Positions 56,101 through 64,000 of a stretch of DNA of 64,000 bases are shown here, one piece after another. Numbering within the stretch: the stretch's first letter is position 1; every line of letters starts with the position of its first letter. A program made the position numbers and the translations under genes. A model generated the notes under the pieces. It was not told where the DNA came from and searched no databases. It saw only the letters and a program-made list of their open reading frames with translations. The stretch is from assembly GCA_025455065.1 (NCBI GenBank), contig JALONG010000023.1:1-64000 (forward strand), in the 5' to 3' direction. This DNA comes from Candidatus Kapaibacterium sp. (GTDB lineage: Bacteria; Bacteroidota; Ignavibacteria; Kapaibacteriales; UBA4661).

Positions 56101-57255
56101 GTTCACCTGATGCCAACTTGCCCCTTTATTTGCTGAACTATACATACCGCAGTTCGTAATAGCAAAAAGTTTGGAAAAATGTACACCCAGTCCGCCAATG
56201 CTGCCTGTAAAATGTTCAAGTCCTCTATTTACCTGAACCCACGTTGCGCCACTGTCTGTGGAACGGAATACTCCGCCGGAAGTTCCGGCAAATATAGTTG
56301 TACCAGCCCCTGTTATGCTATAAACCACAAGTGGGCTTTCCTCAGATGCTCTCCATGTTACCCCGTTATCTGTTGAACGAACAATATCAAATGTAGAAAA
56401 TCTGGTAAATCCCAAAATTGTGTTGCCGAATATGGGAATTGTGCTATTCTCGAATCTAAATGATACTGGTAAATCTATAATTGTTTCTGACCATGTAGTG
56501 CCATTATCGCTAGAGCGCAAAATCTTATTTCTCATTCCCACAAGAAGTTCAGAGCCTTTCACACCCAAAGCATCAATAGGCTCATTTATTGTGTTACAAA
56601 TAGTCCATGTATTCCCGTTATCGGTAGAGCGCATTACAGTAGAGATTTGACTGCCATTAGTGCTTATCCAGCCTGTAAACAAGGCATTTCCTATTTCTAC
56701 CCCGGAAAGAAATGACAAGGATGAGGTTGATGATGGCACAGGTAATAATGCCCATCTGTTGCCGTTATCTCGTGAGAAATAGATATTACGGTTGTACGGA
56801 AAAAATATTGAATTACCACTTCGTGATATTGAGCTACTAAAATTCCCCTCCAAAAGCTGCAAAACCTCTGTCCATGTAGTACCCATATCAACTGAGCGTA
56901 ATAAAACACCCTTGGACATACTACCGCTTATATTAGCACGGATAAGCAAAGCATTACCACTTGAGAAAACACGATCAATAAATACATTTTGTGGTAAATT
57001 AGAGCTAACAACCTTATTCCACATATTTCCGTTATTTGTTGAGCTATACAACGACCCACCAGATACGGTAAAAATCGTATTTCCTATTGCTGCTATACTA
57101 AAAATATTTTCTGTGAGGTTTTCTAAGGAAGCGGTTCTCTCCCAGACTAAATCAGGCAACGTTTGGGCATTTGAGTGAACAGTGAAGCATAGCCACAAAG
57201 CAACAGCCAAACTACAAAATTGAGGAAGAATCTTGCGTACAGGCATTGTTAGCAT
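53194..57255 (-). CDS. Giant BNR-repeat surface protein with T9SS sorting domain (copy B)
   Basis: 1353 residues. ATG at 57255 is used; the in-frame ATG at 57246 is an alternative, and both give a signal peptide ending HSNAQ. It has many BNR/Asp-box units (SSTNNGNMW, STDNGNTW, STDSGATW) in the first 620 residues. Then come four homologous beta domains (SVSITAPxGVLLFNP type) and a T9SS sorting domain (VIAPNPSEGA ... VVSDMAGRVV ... LPVGVYQIWI ... VEIRK). It is similar in layout to the protein at 35165, and is paired with an OmpA gene in the same order. The distal part, about 600-1250, aligns well with copy A by eye. Confidence 0.85.
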   Translation of the reverse strand: MLTMPVRKILPQFCSLAVALWLCFTVHSNAQTLPDLVWERTASLENLTENIFSIAAIGNTIFTVSGGSLYSSTNNGNMWNKVVSSNLPQNVFIDRVFSSGNALLIRANISGSMSKGVLLRSVDMGTTWTEVLQLLEGNFSSSISRSGNSIFFPYNRNIYFSRDNGNRWALLPVPSSTSSLSFLSGVEIGNALFTGWISTNGSQISTVMRSTDNGNTWTICNTINEPIDALGVKGSELLVGMRNKILRSSDNGTTWSETIIDLPVSFRFENSTIPIFGNTILGFTRFSTFDIVRSTDNGVTWRASEESPLVVYSITGAGTTIFAGTSGGVFRSTDSGATWVQVNRGLEHFTGSIGGLGVHFSKLFAITNCGMYSSANKGASWHQVNTIASNHLGGVMVESNDTLVSIPFKVYRSSDSGVTWLKTPQDYLNLEDWVGARDITADKSNIFAGRRSLYRSTDGGRSWRIARKDIFPFSLALKDGVLFVGTAQGLFRSADNGNSWMESNPILPVSSGVVNKILVKDNMVFALTDRFLFSSANNGASWTRLGSSIPADATTFLFYKDIIFVNTNRGIYSSTDNGRTWKEMNRGIEGILVNSLTIQDSTLFVASGSSVFRAAIPSLIPAPLLVAAPQTFALGTALLNTPGATQSYTLTGQNLTTATVSVTAPQGVEIAISQGGPFSSALTIPVVRGGISQTVFARLRSGTPLSLNTTIQNISGTISASVAVQGMVIAPVIPTFRVNPQQLLFGNVFRNAITTGATFTVTGANLSVPVSITAPLGVLLFNPTTGTWGQTLTISTNSTDIVAQQVSVRLDSSRVGLRGRVGAFGQQAFISVSSGNLSANVEISGNVQEPPMLSVQPTALTFGTARVGNAEPFTLPLQRSYTVTGTNLSETLIITAPDGVLLFDTVSNSWQQTLRFPLSLTPFTANFHTTLQARMDSSQVRNIAATILHRSGTAQASTQASTQATLSVSGAVIPLPLVQVSPQSLTFADVVINTPVQQQQYTIAGTNLPAPVIVNAPEGVLLWNTATASWVQTLTITTNASGSVAQTIAVRLDSSRVRTFSAEAISHSCRHSPSMQIVAEAFVQVRGAVVPLFLPANTETHLEMRLLSPRQPMLIRDTARVQLWLKDIRLTSTPSLSPRIIGQFLRNLRATLRLDTNNMAILGVVSGTGTRARLETAPQVPRTSALTTILIERTDTTSTSNMLLAELLLQATVSATTTNTIRAAEPTAWLESRLNVAPAQVSWQPDFLNVSIRPLFAPRRTTTLAAVIAPNPSEGAIELRYKVEDSGLEKYVPLTLVVSDMAGRVVLSTELGLRKTGEMQQERINLHRLPVGVYQIWIHAPNETINGRVEIRK

Positions 57256-57325
57256 AAAAATTATGAAGAAAAGTATCGGTCAATAGTTTTTACTTGGAAA
57301 AATATCAACACATTCATTTTTGAAA

Positions 57326-59611
57326 CTACTTCGGTCGAACAGGTGTCCGCACATCCACACGCACAAAGCGATTATAGAAGCGCCCTTCGGGCAGGTCGTT
57401 GTCGTAGAAGACCGATTCTCCTTTGCCTTCCACGCTGCCCGCTTTTGAGAGCGGAAGCCCGATAAGTTGCGAGACCGCTTCAGCGCGTTCATCGGAGAGT
57501 TTGCGGTTTTTCTCAATGTTTCCGCGTGTGTCGGAATACCCGGAAATGTTCACGCTTGCTCCGGGCAAAATTAACGATTTAATGCTTCTCACCGCGCTTT
57601 GAACGCGCTCATCCACCAGAATTTGCTTCGAGTTCAAATTAAAACAAAATACCCAATACGTCCCAACGCGCACATCCGGCGCATTACGGCGCTTTTTTTC
57701 GGCAAGACTGGTATATTCCAGTGGGAGAGCCTTGACATCACGACCGACAGAAGAAGCATTGTCGCGCCCCGTGAGCGTTATTCGCAAAGAATCAGATTTG
57801 GGTAGAGTGTCGGCATAGAAGCGCTGCATACTTGAACGAATCACACTTGGTACGATGCGCCCTTCGTAGCTTGTGAGCGTTCTCGGAGATTCTATATCAG
57901 CTCCTGCCGGAGGCGCAGAGTCTTCGTCAATGTTCAGAGACCAAGCAGCAAGCCCTTTCGGAGCGGCTATTTCAGGAGTGATTTCCAGCGTAGCAGGCTT
58001 GACAGTGCGCAGGGTGTACTCATAACGAAGTTCGTTAAAAATTTCCGGCTGCGAGGCTTGCATTTCCACAACACGATTTTCTTCTGCGTCAATGACATCG
58101 CTTAGACCGCGAGCGCCACCGGATTTTGTTGTGATTCTCTCTTCCGCAATTCCCCATGTATCGCGCAAATACGCCTTGATTACTTCGGCACGACGCAAGG
58201 GAAGGGTTTTATTCACGCTCTCTTTCACAACATCGGAAAAGCCCGTCAGAACGAGCTGTGCGGCAGCATACTTTCTCATGCGAAAGCCCACGATATTCAG
58301 CAAATGGTAATACGCATCTAATTCATGGTCTTTGGTAAGCGTAGATTTGATGATTTCTTCCGGTGCAAAATCCTTGCGTTCTTGGGCAGAAAGCCGTTTA
58401 TAGCGCATCGGTAATGCAAACGAGCCTTCCTCAAAAAAGACGTAAGGAATCAAAAACCGCGACGACGATGCGAGAAATTCTTCCACCTTGAGCGTCGGAT
58501 TTTCTGTGATGCGCCCGTCTGCTTCCACCCCCAAAAGTGATGCAATGCGTACACGAACATCCGTTTGTGCAGTTGTCGGTTTTGTTGTTGTCGGTTTTGT
58601 TGTCGTATCGTTTGTCGGCTTATTATTCGCATTTTCGGTTGTAGAAACAAGTACCGGAGCGAGTTTCGGGGGGTCCGGTGTATCCGCTTTACGTTCAATG
58701 TTCTGCTCAAGCGGCGGGGCAGGTTTTTCGGGAGCAAATTTCAGGGAAATCCCTGCTCGCAGCGTGGACATACGCCATAAAGCAGCCGTATTTGCGCCAT
58801 TGGAAGAAGTATTTGGCGGAAGAATGTTGGGGGTGATATTGTTTAATCCGTAGGAATACAATATCTCCGGCGCAAGTAATAGAGCGCCTGACGATGTAAG
58901 CGGAATTTCCCACGCAATTCCGGCTATAAGAGCAGTCGTGATGACTCTACCAAACGATATTCCGGCTATTGGAGCAGGTTCTGTGCCTTCCACCATTTGA
59001 CGCAGAGCCTCAGTGATAGGCTGCGATGAAGTAAGGGTGCGGCTTTGCGAACTGGTTTCACGGTACACGGTGCGGAATCCCACACCAGCCATGAGAACAG
59101 CGCGTTTGTCTACAAAACGCCATTGAATGAGCGGCTCGGCGTTCAGAAATAGCGCATCTGTTTGAAAGGTGAAATTGAGATTGCCGTTTGGCACAGGCGA
59201 AGCATCTATCGGATACGCAAGCGAGGATGAAAACGTTGCCGCGAGGGAATGAATGCCAACACGAGTGGCAATACCAAGTGCGTAAGATTCACCTTCCAAA
59301 AGAGGCGCTTCGGCGAGAACGCCGATATTCCACGAAAAGGGATTGCTCACAAGGCGCATCGGAACAAGGTCGTTGAAATAAGGGTCTTGCTGATAGATTG
59401 CATTCGCTGAACCGAGAAATTGCGCCGTGTGCTGTGACCAGGCTGCCTGACCGAAAAGACCAAAGCGCCACAATGTAGGCGACGATGACGAAGGCAGCGA
59501 GGGAGTCGGTTTCTGCGCAAAGACCAGTGGGGAATAATGCACTATTCCTAAAACCATGAACGCAAAAAAGGAAGGAACGCGCAATGCACGAAAAATGGGC
59601 GAAAGCGCCAT
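57326..59611 (-). CDS. Outer-membrane beta-barrel protein with two OmpA domains (copy B)
   Basis: 761 residues from the ATG at 59611 (signal peptide ending LVFAQ). Like copy A it has a beta-barrel N-region (GQAAWSQHTAQFLGSANA ... ISLKFAPEKP), here with a Thr-rich linker (TKPTTTKPTT, about 330-350). Two OmpA modules follow: about 365-525 (LTGFSDVVKESVNKTL ... LRRAEVIKAYL ... ENRVVEM) and about 655-758 (ISGYSDTRGNIEKNRKLSDERAEAV ... FVRVDVRT). It is followed 70 nt later by the BNR gene, the same two-gene order as copy A. A secretion or surface-anchoring partnership is inferred from the repeated pairing. Confidence 0.8.
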   Translation of the reverse strand: MALSPIFRALRVPSFFAFMVLGIVHYSPLVFAQKPTPSLPSSSSPTLWRFGLFGQAAWSQHTAQFLGSANAIYQQDPYFNDLVPMRLVSNPFSWNIGVLAEAPLLEGESYALGIATRVGIHSLAATFSSSLAYPIDASPVPNGNLNFTFQTDALFLNAEPLIQWRFVDKRAVLMAGVGFRTVYRETSSQSRTLTSSQPITEALRQMVEGTEPAPIAGISFGRVITTALIAGIAWEIPLTSSGALLLAPEILYSYGLNNITPNILPPNTSSNGANTAALWRMSTLRAGISLKFAPEKPAPPLEQNIERKADTPDPPKLAPVLVSTTENANNKPTNDTTTKPTTTKPTTAQTDVRVRIASLLGVEADGRITENPTLKVEEFLASSSRFLIPYVFFEEGSFALPMRYKRLSAQERKDFAPEEIIKSTLTKDHELDAYYHLLNIVGFRMRKYAAAQLVLTGFSDVVKESVNKTLPLRRAEVIKAYLRDTWGIAEERITTKSGGARGLSDVIDAEENRVVEMQASQPEIFNELRYEYTLRTVKPATLEITPEIAAPKGLAAWSLNIDEDSAPPAGADIESPRTLTSYEGRIVPSVIRSSMQRFYADTLPKSDSLRITLTGRDNASSVGRDVKALPLEYTSLAEKKRRNAPDVRVGTYWVFCFNLNSKQILVDERVQSAVRSIKSLILPGASVNISGYSDTRGNIEKNRKLSDERAEAVSQLIGLPLSKAGSVEGKGESVFYDNDLPEGRFYNRFVRVDVRTPVRPK

Positions 59612-59683
59612 AACATTCACGAAAAAATGAGAAAGACAGGAGAAATTCAAGCATTTATACTTTCGCCTTTCCTAAACCTATTC

Positions 59684-60496
59684 TTAGTTCTTTACCAAGG
59701 TATCAAAGGCAGAAATGATGTCCAACAACTGCGTTGGCAAAGTCAATTTCACGTAGTGAACAACCTTTCGCGGCATTTCCTTGTAATATGCCGCCGCTAC
59801 TGCACCCGCCATTGAAGCAATCGTATCACTATCACCGCCAATCGAAATGGCAAGTCTAACAGCAGATTCATAATCGGTGCTTTCTAAAAATGCCACGATA
59901 GCTTGCGGCACAGACCCTTTGCAACTCACATCGAAGGTATATGAATCACGTATCCCGTCCAACGTGAAATTCAGGTCGTATTCAATACTCTCATGAATAA
60001 ATGATTTGATTTCTTCTTTTGATTTTCCGTTATATGCCAGAAATACTGCCGATGCTATTGCCTGCGCACCTTTAATGCCGTCGGGATGATTATGCGTTGG
60101 CTCTGCCGATGCTTTGGCAACATCCAAGACCTCTTCAATAGTACGGTATGCAAAACCGATGGGGCTTGCTCGCATAGCAGAGCCGTTGCCGTAGCTATTT
60201 GGTGGGTCGGCTTCGTCGCTTGCAAGCCACGCTTTGAACCCTCTTCCATAACCACGTCCCGGGAAAGCGCGTCCGTACTTTCGTAGTGTCGTGCTAAAAT
60301 CTCGTTTATGGAGAAGACAGTCGGCTATTGCTACCGTTAAAACAGTATCGTCTGTATAAAAAAGATTTCTCGGAAGAAGTTCAAAATCGGTGGTTTTGAT
60401 ATTCCTTGAGCGCGATTCGTAGATCGAGCCAATAATATCGCCTGCGATTGCCCCAAAGAGCAATGGAAATGAAGACATTGAAGCCATTGTTTGCAT
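59684..60496 (-). CDS. ADP-ribosylglycohydrolase family protein 1
   Basis: 270 residues. The DraG/ARH fold motifs are present: GAIAGDIIGSIYE near the start, YTDDTVLTVAIAD (metal-binding Asp-Asp/Thr cluster) and the C-terminal ISIGGDSDTIASMAGAVA (Asp cluster). The family hydrolyses ADP-ribose from proteins or nucleic acids using two Mg ions. It begins 9 nt after the stop of the upstream paralogue, so both genes form one operon. Target unknown. Confidence 0.9.
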   Translation of the reverse strand: MQTMASMSSFPLLFGAIAGDIIGSIYESRSRNIKTTDFELLPRNLFYTDDTVLTVAIADCLLHKRDFSTTLRKYGRAFPGRGYGRGFKAWLASDEADPPNSYGNGSAMRASPIGFAYRTIEEVLDVAKASAEPTHNHPDGIKGAQAIASAVFLAYNGKSKEEIKSFIHESIEYDLNFTLDGIRDSYTFDVSCKGSVPQAIVAFLESTDYESAVRLAISIGGDSDTIASMAGAVAAAYYKEMPRKVVHYVKLTLPTQLLDIISAFDTLVKN

Positions 60497-60505
60497 TGAT
60501 ACCTT

Positions 60506-61639
60506 CTACTGTTGTGGGGTTGGTGCTGCGTGGATCGACGGTAATTCCTCGTTGTATTTTGTTTGCCAAGACTCTTTGTCGGAATATCCGGTAAAGAGGT
60601 CTTCCGCGATACTTCCAATCAGCGCAGAAAGTTCCAATCGTTCTAAGAATTTTTCCGGAATAGCTCTTTCACCGAGCAACAAACCAAGAATCTGACCTGC
60701 AATAGACCCAGTGCTATCGCTATCCCCACTATGATTTACGGCAAGCGTAATACCGCGCTCAAAATCATCGCCGGCTGCCAATGCACAATAAATCCCAATG
60801 GCAAGTGCTTCTTCGGCTATCCAGCCGCCACCACCGCCAACTGCGGCTACAGTTTCTTCGTTGTGTTCCATTCCTTGTGCGTAGTGCAAAGCAAGATTGA
60901 CGGCATTTAACGTTTCTTCGTATCCTCGAACGGAATTGAGCATAAACGTCGAAGTACGATATACAGCCTTGCGCAAGGTAGAGCCTTCCACAAGCAAGGA
61001 AATAAGCATCGCCAAAAAGCCTGAAGAATAGATACCGGTTTTGTGTCCGTGCGTAATCGCTGCCGACTCGCAACCAATGTGGAATGCTTCTTCCGGTGGG
61101 AAGAGTAATCCTACCGGAGCGACCCGCATCACTCCTCCACAGCCTTTACTGTCATTTGCAGCTTTGTGTCCGAAAGGAGTATCTTCGAGTGCCGACATAC
61201 AGGTTCGTCCGGGCGCTCTTCTGGCATACATTTCCGGCACATTCAGCAATCCTGGGTCGGTGTTTCGTTTTTGGAAACTTTGAGCAAGAGGGGATTGTGT
61301 AAGAAACCAGTGTTTATAGGCAGAATGGACATAGCGCCGAATAAAATCACGTTTTTCTGGTTCTGACAGTCCTTCTTTGCGGTGAAGAAATGTAGTAGCT
61401 CTCAGCAGTCCTTCAGCCGTGAAGAGTGTCATTTGCGTATCATCGGTGATAAGTCCGCCTGTTTCCTTGAGATAAGCATCAATGCCATTTTTACCAAAGA
61501 CGGTGTGTATTTTTTCGATGCGCATAAATTCCACCGGATGCCCAAGAGCATCTCCGGCTGCACCGCCAAGCAAACAGCCGCGAAAATGGTCGGTTGTGCG
61601 CCGAGAAAGCGTTGTTGTTGCAAAAGTGGGGAGCATCAT
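60506..61639 (-). CDS. ADP-ribosylglycohydrolase family protein 2
   Basis: 377 residues. GCLLGGAAGDALGHPVEF near the start, TDDTQMTLFTAEG, and NHSGDSDSTGSIAGQILGLL carry the conserved binuclear metal aspartates of ARH enzymes. It is about 100 residues longer than its downstream neighbour, with a mid-region insert. The ATG at 61639 is immediately followed by a second ATG. It is divergent from the DUF5522 gene at 61772. Confidence 0.9.
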   Translation of the reverse strand: MMLPTFATTTLSRRTTDHFRGCLLGGAAGDALGHPVEFMRIEKIHTVFGKNGIDAYLKETGGLITDDTQMTLFTAEGLLRATTFLHRKEGLSEPEKRDFIRRYVHSAYKHWFLTQSPLAQSFQKRNTDPGLLNVPEMYARRAPGRTCMSALEDTPFGHKAANDSKGCGGVMRVAPVGLLFPPEEAFHIGCESAAITHGHKTGIYSSGFLAMLISLLVEGSTLRKAVYRTSTFMLNSVRGYEETLNAVNLALHYAQGMEHNEETVAAVGGGGGWIAEEALAIGIYCALAAGDDFERGITLAVNHSGDSDSTGSIAGQILGLLLGERAIPEKFLERLELSALIGSIAEDLFTGYSDKESWQTKYNEELPSIHAAPTPQQ

Positions 61640-61699
61640 CGTCGTAAGGCAAGTTCTGGTGGAAGTAGCGCTGAAGTACGGGTGGCAAAATAAGAAATT

Positions 61700-61733
61700 T
61701 TTGAAGGAATACGTCGTATTCTCCGTAATTTTG
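61700..61733 (+). promoter_or_regulatory. Bacteroidota-type promoter upstream of the DUF5522 gene
   Basis: TTTG at 61700-61703 and TAATTTTG at 61726-61733 (22 nt apart) match the TTTG / TAnnTTTG pattern, 39 nt before the ATG at 61772. Confidence 0.45.
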
Positions 61734-61771
61734 CTAAAGAATGTATTCCTTTTTCAAGAACTACCTCAATA

Positions 61772-61981
61772 ATGAACAACACCTTTGAAAACTTGTCAGA
61801 ATTGGCATACAAAGACCTTTGCAATCAACTCCACACCGAAGCATATTCCAAAGGAGAAGATTATTACACCGACCCCGCAACGGGCTACATCGTCTTTACA
61901 CGGCTTAAACACGAGCGGCGCGGGTATTGCTGTAAATCAGGCTGTCGGCACTGCGCCTACGGCTATGTGAAAGGCAAGTAA
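61772..61981 (+). CDS. DUF5522 family protein
   Basis: 69 residues. The distinctive end GYCCKSGCRHCAYGYVKGK contains a cluster of four cysteines and a His (possible metal site), preceded by GEDYYTDPATGYIVFTRLKH. This small family is widely conserved in Bacteroidota with no established function. The start is the only ATG. It lies between the ADP-ribosylglycohydrolase operon and a tRNA gene. Confidence 0.85.
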   Translation: MNNTFENLSELAYKDLCNQLHTEAYSKGEDYYTDPATGYIVFTRLKHERRGYCCKSGCRHCAYGYVKGK

Positions 61982-62103
61982 GGAAAAAGCCGAGAACCCA
62001 AGCCTTATTCACAACAGGACAAAAAAAAACCGATATAGCCGAAGCCATATCAGTTCTGAGCATCTAGTCGCAACGGTTAGGGGAGAAACTGTTGCTCAAC
62101 TCG

Positions 62104-62177
62104 TACCGAAGGAGGGACTTGAACCCCCGACACATGGATTATGATTCCATTGCTCTAACCAGCTGAGCTACTTCGGC
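62104..62177 (-). tRNA. tRNA-Met (CAT)
   Basis: 74 nt cloverleaf: acceptor GCCGAAG / CTTCGGT with discriminator A, D arm AGCTCAGCTGGTTAGAGC, anticodon stem ATGGA/TCCAT around loop ATCATAA (anticodon CAT), and T arm GGGGGTTCAAGTCCCTC. No CCA is encoded. A CAT anticodon could also be the lysidine-modified Ile2 tRNA; the paired acceptor end argues against initiator tRNA. Confidence 0.9.
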
Positions 62178-62335
62178 GACTGCTTGCCCTACGCAAGCGT
62201 AAGAAAAGCGTCGCGTGATGCAAGACTTCAAATATACGACATTCTTTTTCGCTGTGCAAATTTTTTTGAAACAAAAATGAATATTTTTTACGACTCTCAC
62301 ACAAAAACTACCAACCAAAAACCACCAACCAAAGA

Positions 62336-62971
62336 CTACTCTTGTGTAAGTTCAGCAATTTCATCGCGTAACGTTGCTGCCCGTTCGTAATCTTCCTGTG
62401 CGATTGCTTTATCTAATTCTAATTTTAACGCTTCCAAACGGGTTTTGGGCTTAGGTGCTTGTTTGGGTTCGCTGCGAGAGGGGAGGGTATCTTCGTCGTC
62501 ATCGCGTGAACCGCGTAAAAGCGTATCTGTTTCATCGTCATCATCGTCGCCCTCTTCGCCTGAAGTGGCATCGGGGATAAATCCCGCTTCGTTGATAACT
62601 TCTTCGCTGACGTAAATAGGTGCTTGAAAGCGCACAGCGAGCGCAATAGCATCGCTGGGGCGAGCATCAATTTCTACGGATGTTGTGTCCAAGATGAGTT
62701 GCGCATAAAACGTTCCGTCGTTCAAATCATTGATAATGACCTCCACAAGTGATGCTCCCAGTGTTTCAATGGCATTTTTCATCAAATCATGCGTCATCGG
62801 GCGCGGTGGTCGGATGCCTTCCATTTCAAGGGCAATCGCTTGTGCTTCAAATGCACCGATAACAATCGGTAAACGGCGTTGTCCGTCGGATTCTTGTAAA
62901 ATAAGTGCGTATGCACCATTGCTGGAAGGGCTGGTGGAAATACCTAAAATTTCGATTTGAATTTTGCTCAC
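62336..62971 (-). CDS. Bifunctional nuclease (BFN/DUF151) family protein with UVR motif
   Basis: 211 residues. DUF151/BFN domain (about 1-130) shows VIGAFEAQAIALEMEG, RPMTHDLM and the signature DARPSDAIALAVR. An acidic linker (GEEGDDDDDETD) joins it to a C-terminal UVR-type helix (ALKLELDKAIAQEDYERAATLRDEI). The combination of DUF151 and a UvrB/C motif is typical of Bacteroidota proteins. DNase and RNase activities are known for the plant homologue; the bacterial role is unclear. Its promoter may include a TAATTTTC box at about 63092-63099. Confidence 0.9.
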   Translation of the reverse strand: MSKIQIEILGISTSPSSNGAYALILQESDGQRRLPIVIGAFEAQAIALEMEGIRPPRPMTHDLMKNAIETLGASLVEVIINDLNDGTFYAQLILDTTSVEIDARPSDAIALAVRFQAPIYVSEEVINEAGFIPDATSGEEGDDDDDETDTLLRGSRDDDEDTLPSRSEPKQAPKPKTRLEALKLELDKAIAQEDYERAATLRDEIAELTQE

Positions 62972-63251
62972 GGTAAAACCTCGTGTTGGGGCAAGTTGCG
63001 CAGAACTTGAGAATCAAGGAATGAAGCGGTGTTTGAACGTACTTTGCACACCGCACTTGTCGTCTGATTGTCTTTCGACATTTGACAGCACGAAAATTAC
63101 GCAAGATTCTACGATAAACCAAATGCTACGCTAAAGTTTTCTGAAGTTTTCTTTTCTTCAATCCCATCAAAGAGCCGCACAAAATCTACAACAAAAAGTG
63201 TGATATGGACTTGCGCCAAAAGCTATTGAAGGAGAAATTTCTGCGGAAAAC

Positions 63252-63286
63252 AGGCGCAGATAACTTTGTGGAAATGGGCTGCGCCT
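63252..63286 (-). terminator. Probable terminator after the delta-60-repeat gene
   Basis: Minus-strand stem AGGCGCAG / CTGCGCCT (63279-63286 pairs with 63252-63259) followed by GTTTTCC. It lies 18 nt past the stop at 63304. The T run is weak. No other feature is seen in the gap 62972-63303. Confidence 0.45.
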
Positions 63287-63303
63287 ATTTTCAACAGAGG
63301 GGA

Positions 63304-64000
63304 TTATCGAGCTACGACGATGCGCTGCACCGTCATTCCGAGCGAACTTGTCATCACCAGCGAGTACGCTCCTGTAGGAACATCGCTAAGGTCAAGCGAG
63401 AATGATTGAGCGCCGAATTGAATTTCGTTTTGTATGAACGACTTCATTGTTCTACCCAAAACATCGTGTAAAACCAGATTTATAGCGGTAGGTGTAGGAA
63501 TGTCATATTGAAAGACAGTGACATTTTGAACAGGGTTTGGACACAGACTCGTTTTGTAAACCTCTACCAATCTCGTAGATACGGATGTTCTTGTACTCAA
63601 ACGTAAAAAGTTCGGAAAATTCTGGTTGTTAAAATTAGAGAATAGTCCGCCAAGCAGCAGCAAACCGTTAGTTTGAACAGCTAATGTAGAAACATCATCA
63701 TCTGCGCCTTGACCAACTGCGTCTTGGAAGCGCGTATCAACAGTGCCGTCGGGATTAAGGCGCATCAATCGCCCCGTTTCTTGTCCGTTAAATCGGGAAA
63801 AATTCCCCGCAAGCAAGATTTTATCATCGTTGAGAACAATAATTGCCCGAACCGCCGAACTTGCCCCGGTGCCGATTGCCCGTGCAAAAGCCGTATCAAT
63901 ATCACCTTCGGGCAGAACTCGTACAATATTGCCAATGTTTGTGCCACTTGCCATGCCGCTTAAAAAGCCACCAACAAGGATGCTTCCGTTTCGTTGAACG
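63304..64000 (-). CDS. Delta-60-repeat protein with T9SS sorting domain (5' partial)
   Basis: The frame is open to the window edge, so the N-terminus is missing; an internal ATG at 63954 is not the true start. Visible residues hold delta-60-type repeats (GSILVGGFLSG ... VLPEGDIDTAF; KILLAGNFSRFNG ... RLNPDGTVDTRF; GLLLLGGLFSNFN), which form beta-propeller-like blades. A T9SS sorting domain ends the protein (CPNPVQNV ... LVLHDVLGRTM ... VPTGAYSLVMTSS ... VAR). It is likely a large secreted surface protein. Confidence 0.85.
   Translation of the reverse strand, partial: VQRNGSILVGGFLSGMASGTNIGNIVRVLPEGDIDTAFARAIGTGASSAVRAIIVLNDDKILLAGNFSRFNGQETGRLMRLNPDGTVDTRFQDAVGQGADDDVSTLAVQTNGLLLLGGLFSNFNNQNFPNFLRLSTRTSVSTRLVEVYKTSLCPNPVQNVTVFQYDIPTPTAINLVLHDVLGRTMKSFIQNEIQFGAQSFSLDLSDVPTGAYSLVMTSSLGMTVQRIVVAR

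Noticed and set aside
63205-63405. A 66-codon plus-strand frame.
   Set aside because: It crosses the probable terminator and overlaps the end of the minus-strand delta-60-repeat gene; there is no ribosome site and no similarity seen.

Overview
The window looks like a chromosome segment of a Bacteroidota/Chlorobiota-group bacterium, perhaps a Kapaibacteriota- or Ignavibacteria-like lineage. Four intact genes and two edge-truncated ones fit type IX secretion cargo: they carry a C-terminal sorting domain (PNPxxx ... L(Y/S)xxLGxxV ... PxGxYxxxL ... xxVVx). Several promoters fit the Bacteroidota pattern TTTG-N20-TAnnTTTG, and OmpA-family, WG-repeat and DUF5522 proteins are present. The lineage call is inference; no rRNA or T9SS machinery gene lies in the window.

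Layout. 1-6.8 kb: the 3' part of a secreted zinc metalloprotease, a BNR-type T9SS protein, and a WG-repeat/YD-like pair. 6.8-9.2 kb: a GxxExxY (PD-(D/E)XK) gene bracketed by inverted repeats with a 9-nt period, next to a clpB gene lacking its first half. 9.2-19.5 kb: VWA-OmpA and OmpA proteins, ispH, a Uma2 nuclease, DUF427, a lipoprotein, a peroxiredoxin, a Tat-exported metallo-beta-lactamase-fold hydrolase, a decayed hypF start, and a T9SS-tagged carboxylesterase. 19.5-32.7 kb: a TPR-GAF histidine kinase and five predicted class III adenylate cyclases on the minus strand, with two paralogous PD-(D/E)XK-like genes on the plus strand, each converging on a TPR-cyclase. 32.7-35.1 kb: a PLP-dependent dehydratase/racemase, a second Uma2 gene and a redoxin.

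35.2-41.6 kb and 53.2-59.6 kb hold two copies of a two-gene unit on the minus strand: a double-OmpA beta-barrel protein followed by a very large T9SS BNR protein. Between them lie a Septu-like defence pair (AAA ATPase plus an HNH nuclease whose start is frameshifted), a MacAB-type efflux operon (adaptor, ATPase, two FtsX permeases) interrupted by a reversed RelE-type toxin-antitoxin pair with a frameshifted toxin, a second toxin-antitoxin pair, and a sigma-54 response regulator with its histidine kinase, which may control the efflux operon.

59.6-64 kb: two adjacent ADP-ribosylglycohydrolases, DUF5522, tRNA-Met(CAT), a bifunctional-nuclease-family protein, and the 3' end of a delta-60-repeat T9SS protein running off the window.

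The strongest leads are the Septu-like operon with a hidden, start-damaged HNH gene; the GxxExxY/inverted-repeat/clpB junction and related 9-nt-period repeat elements at other loci; and the duplicated nuclease/TPR-adenylate cyclase module.
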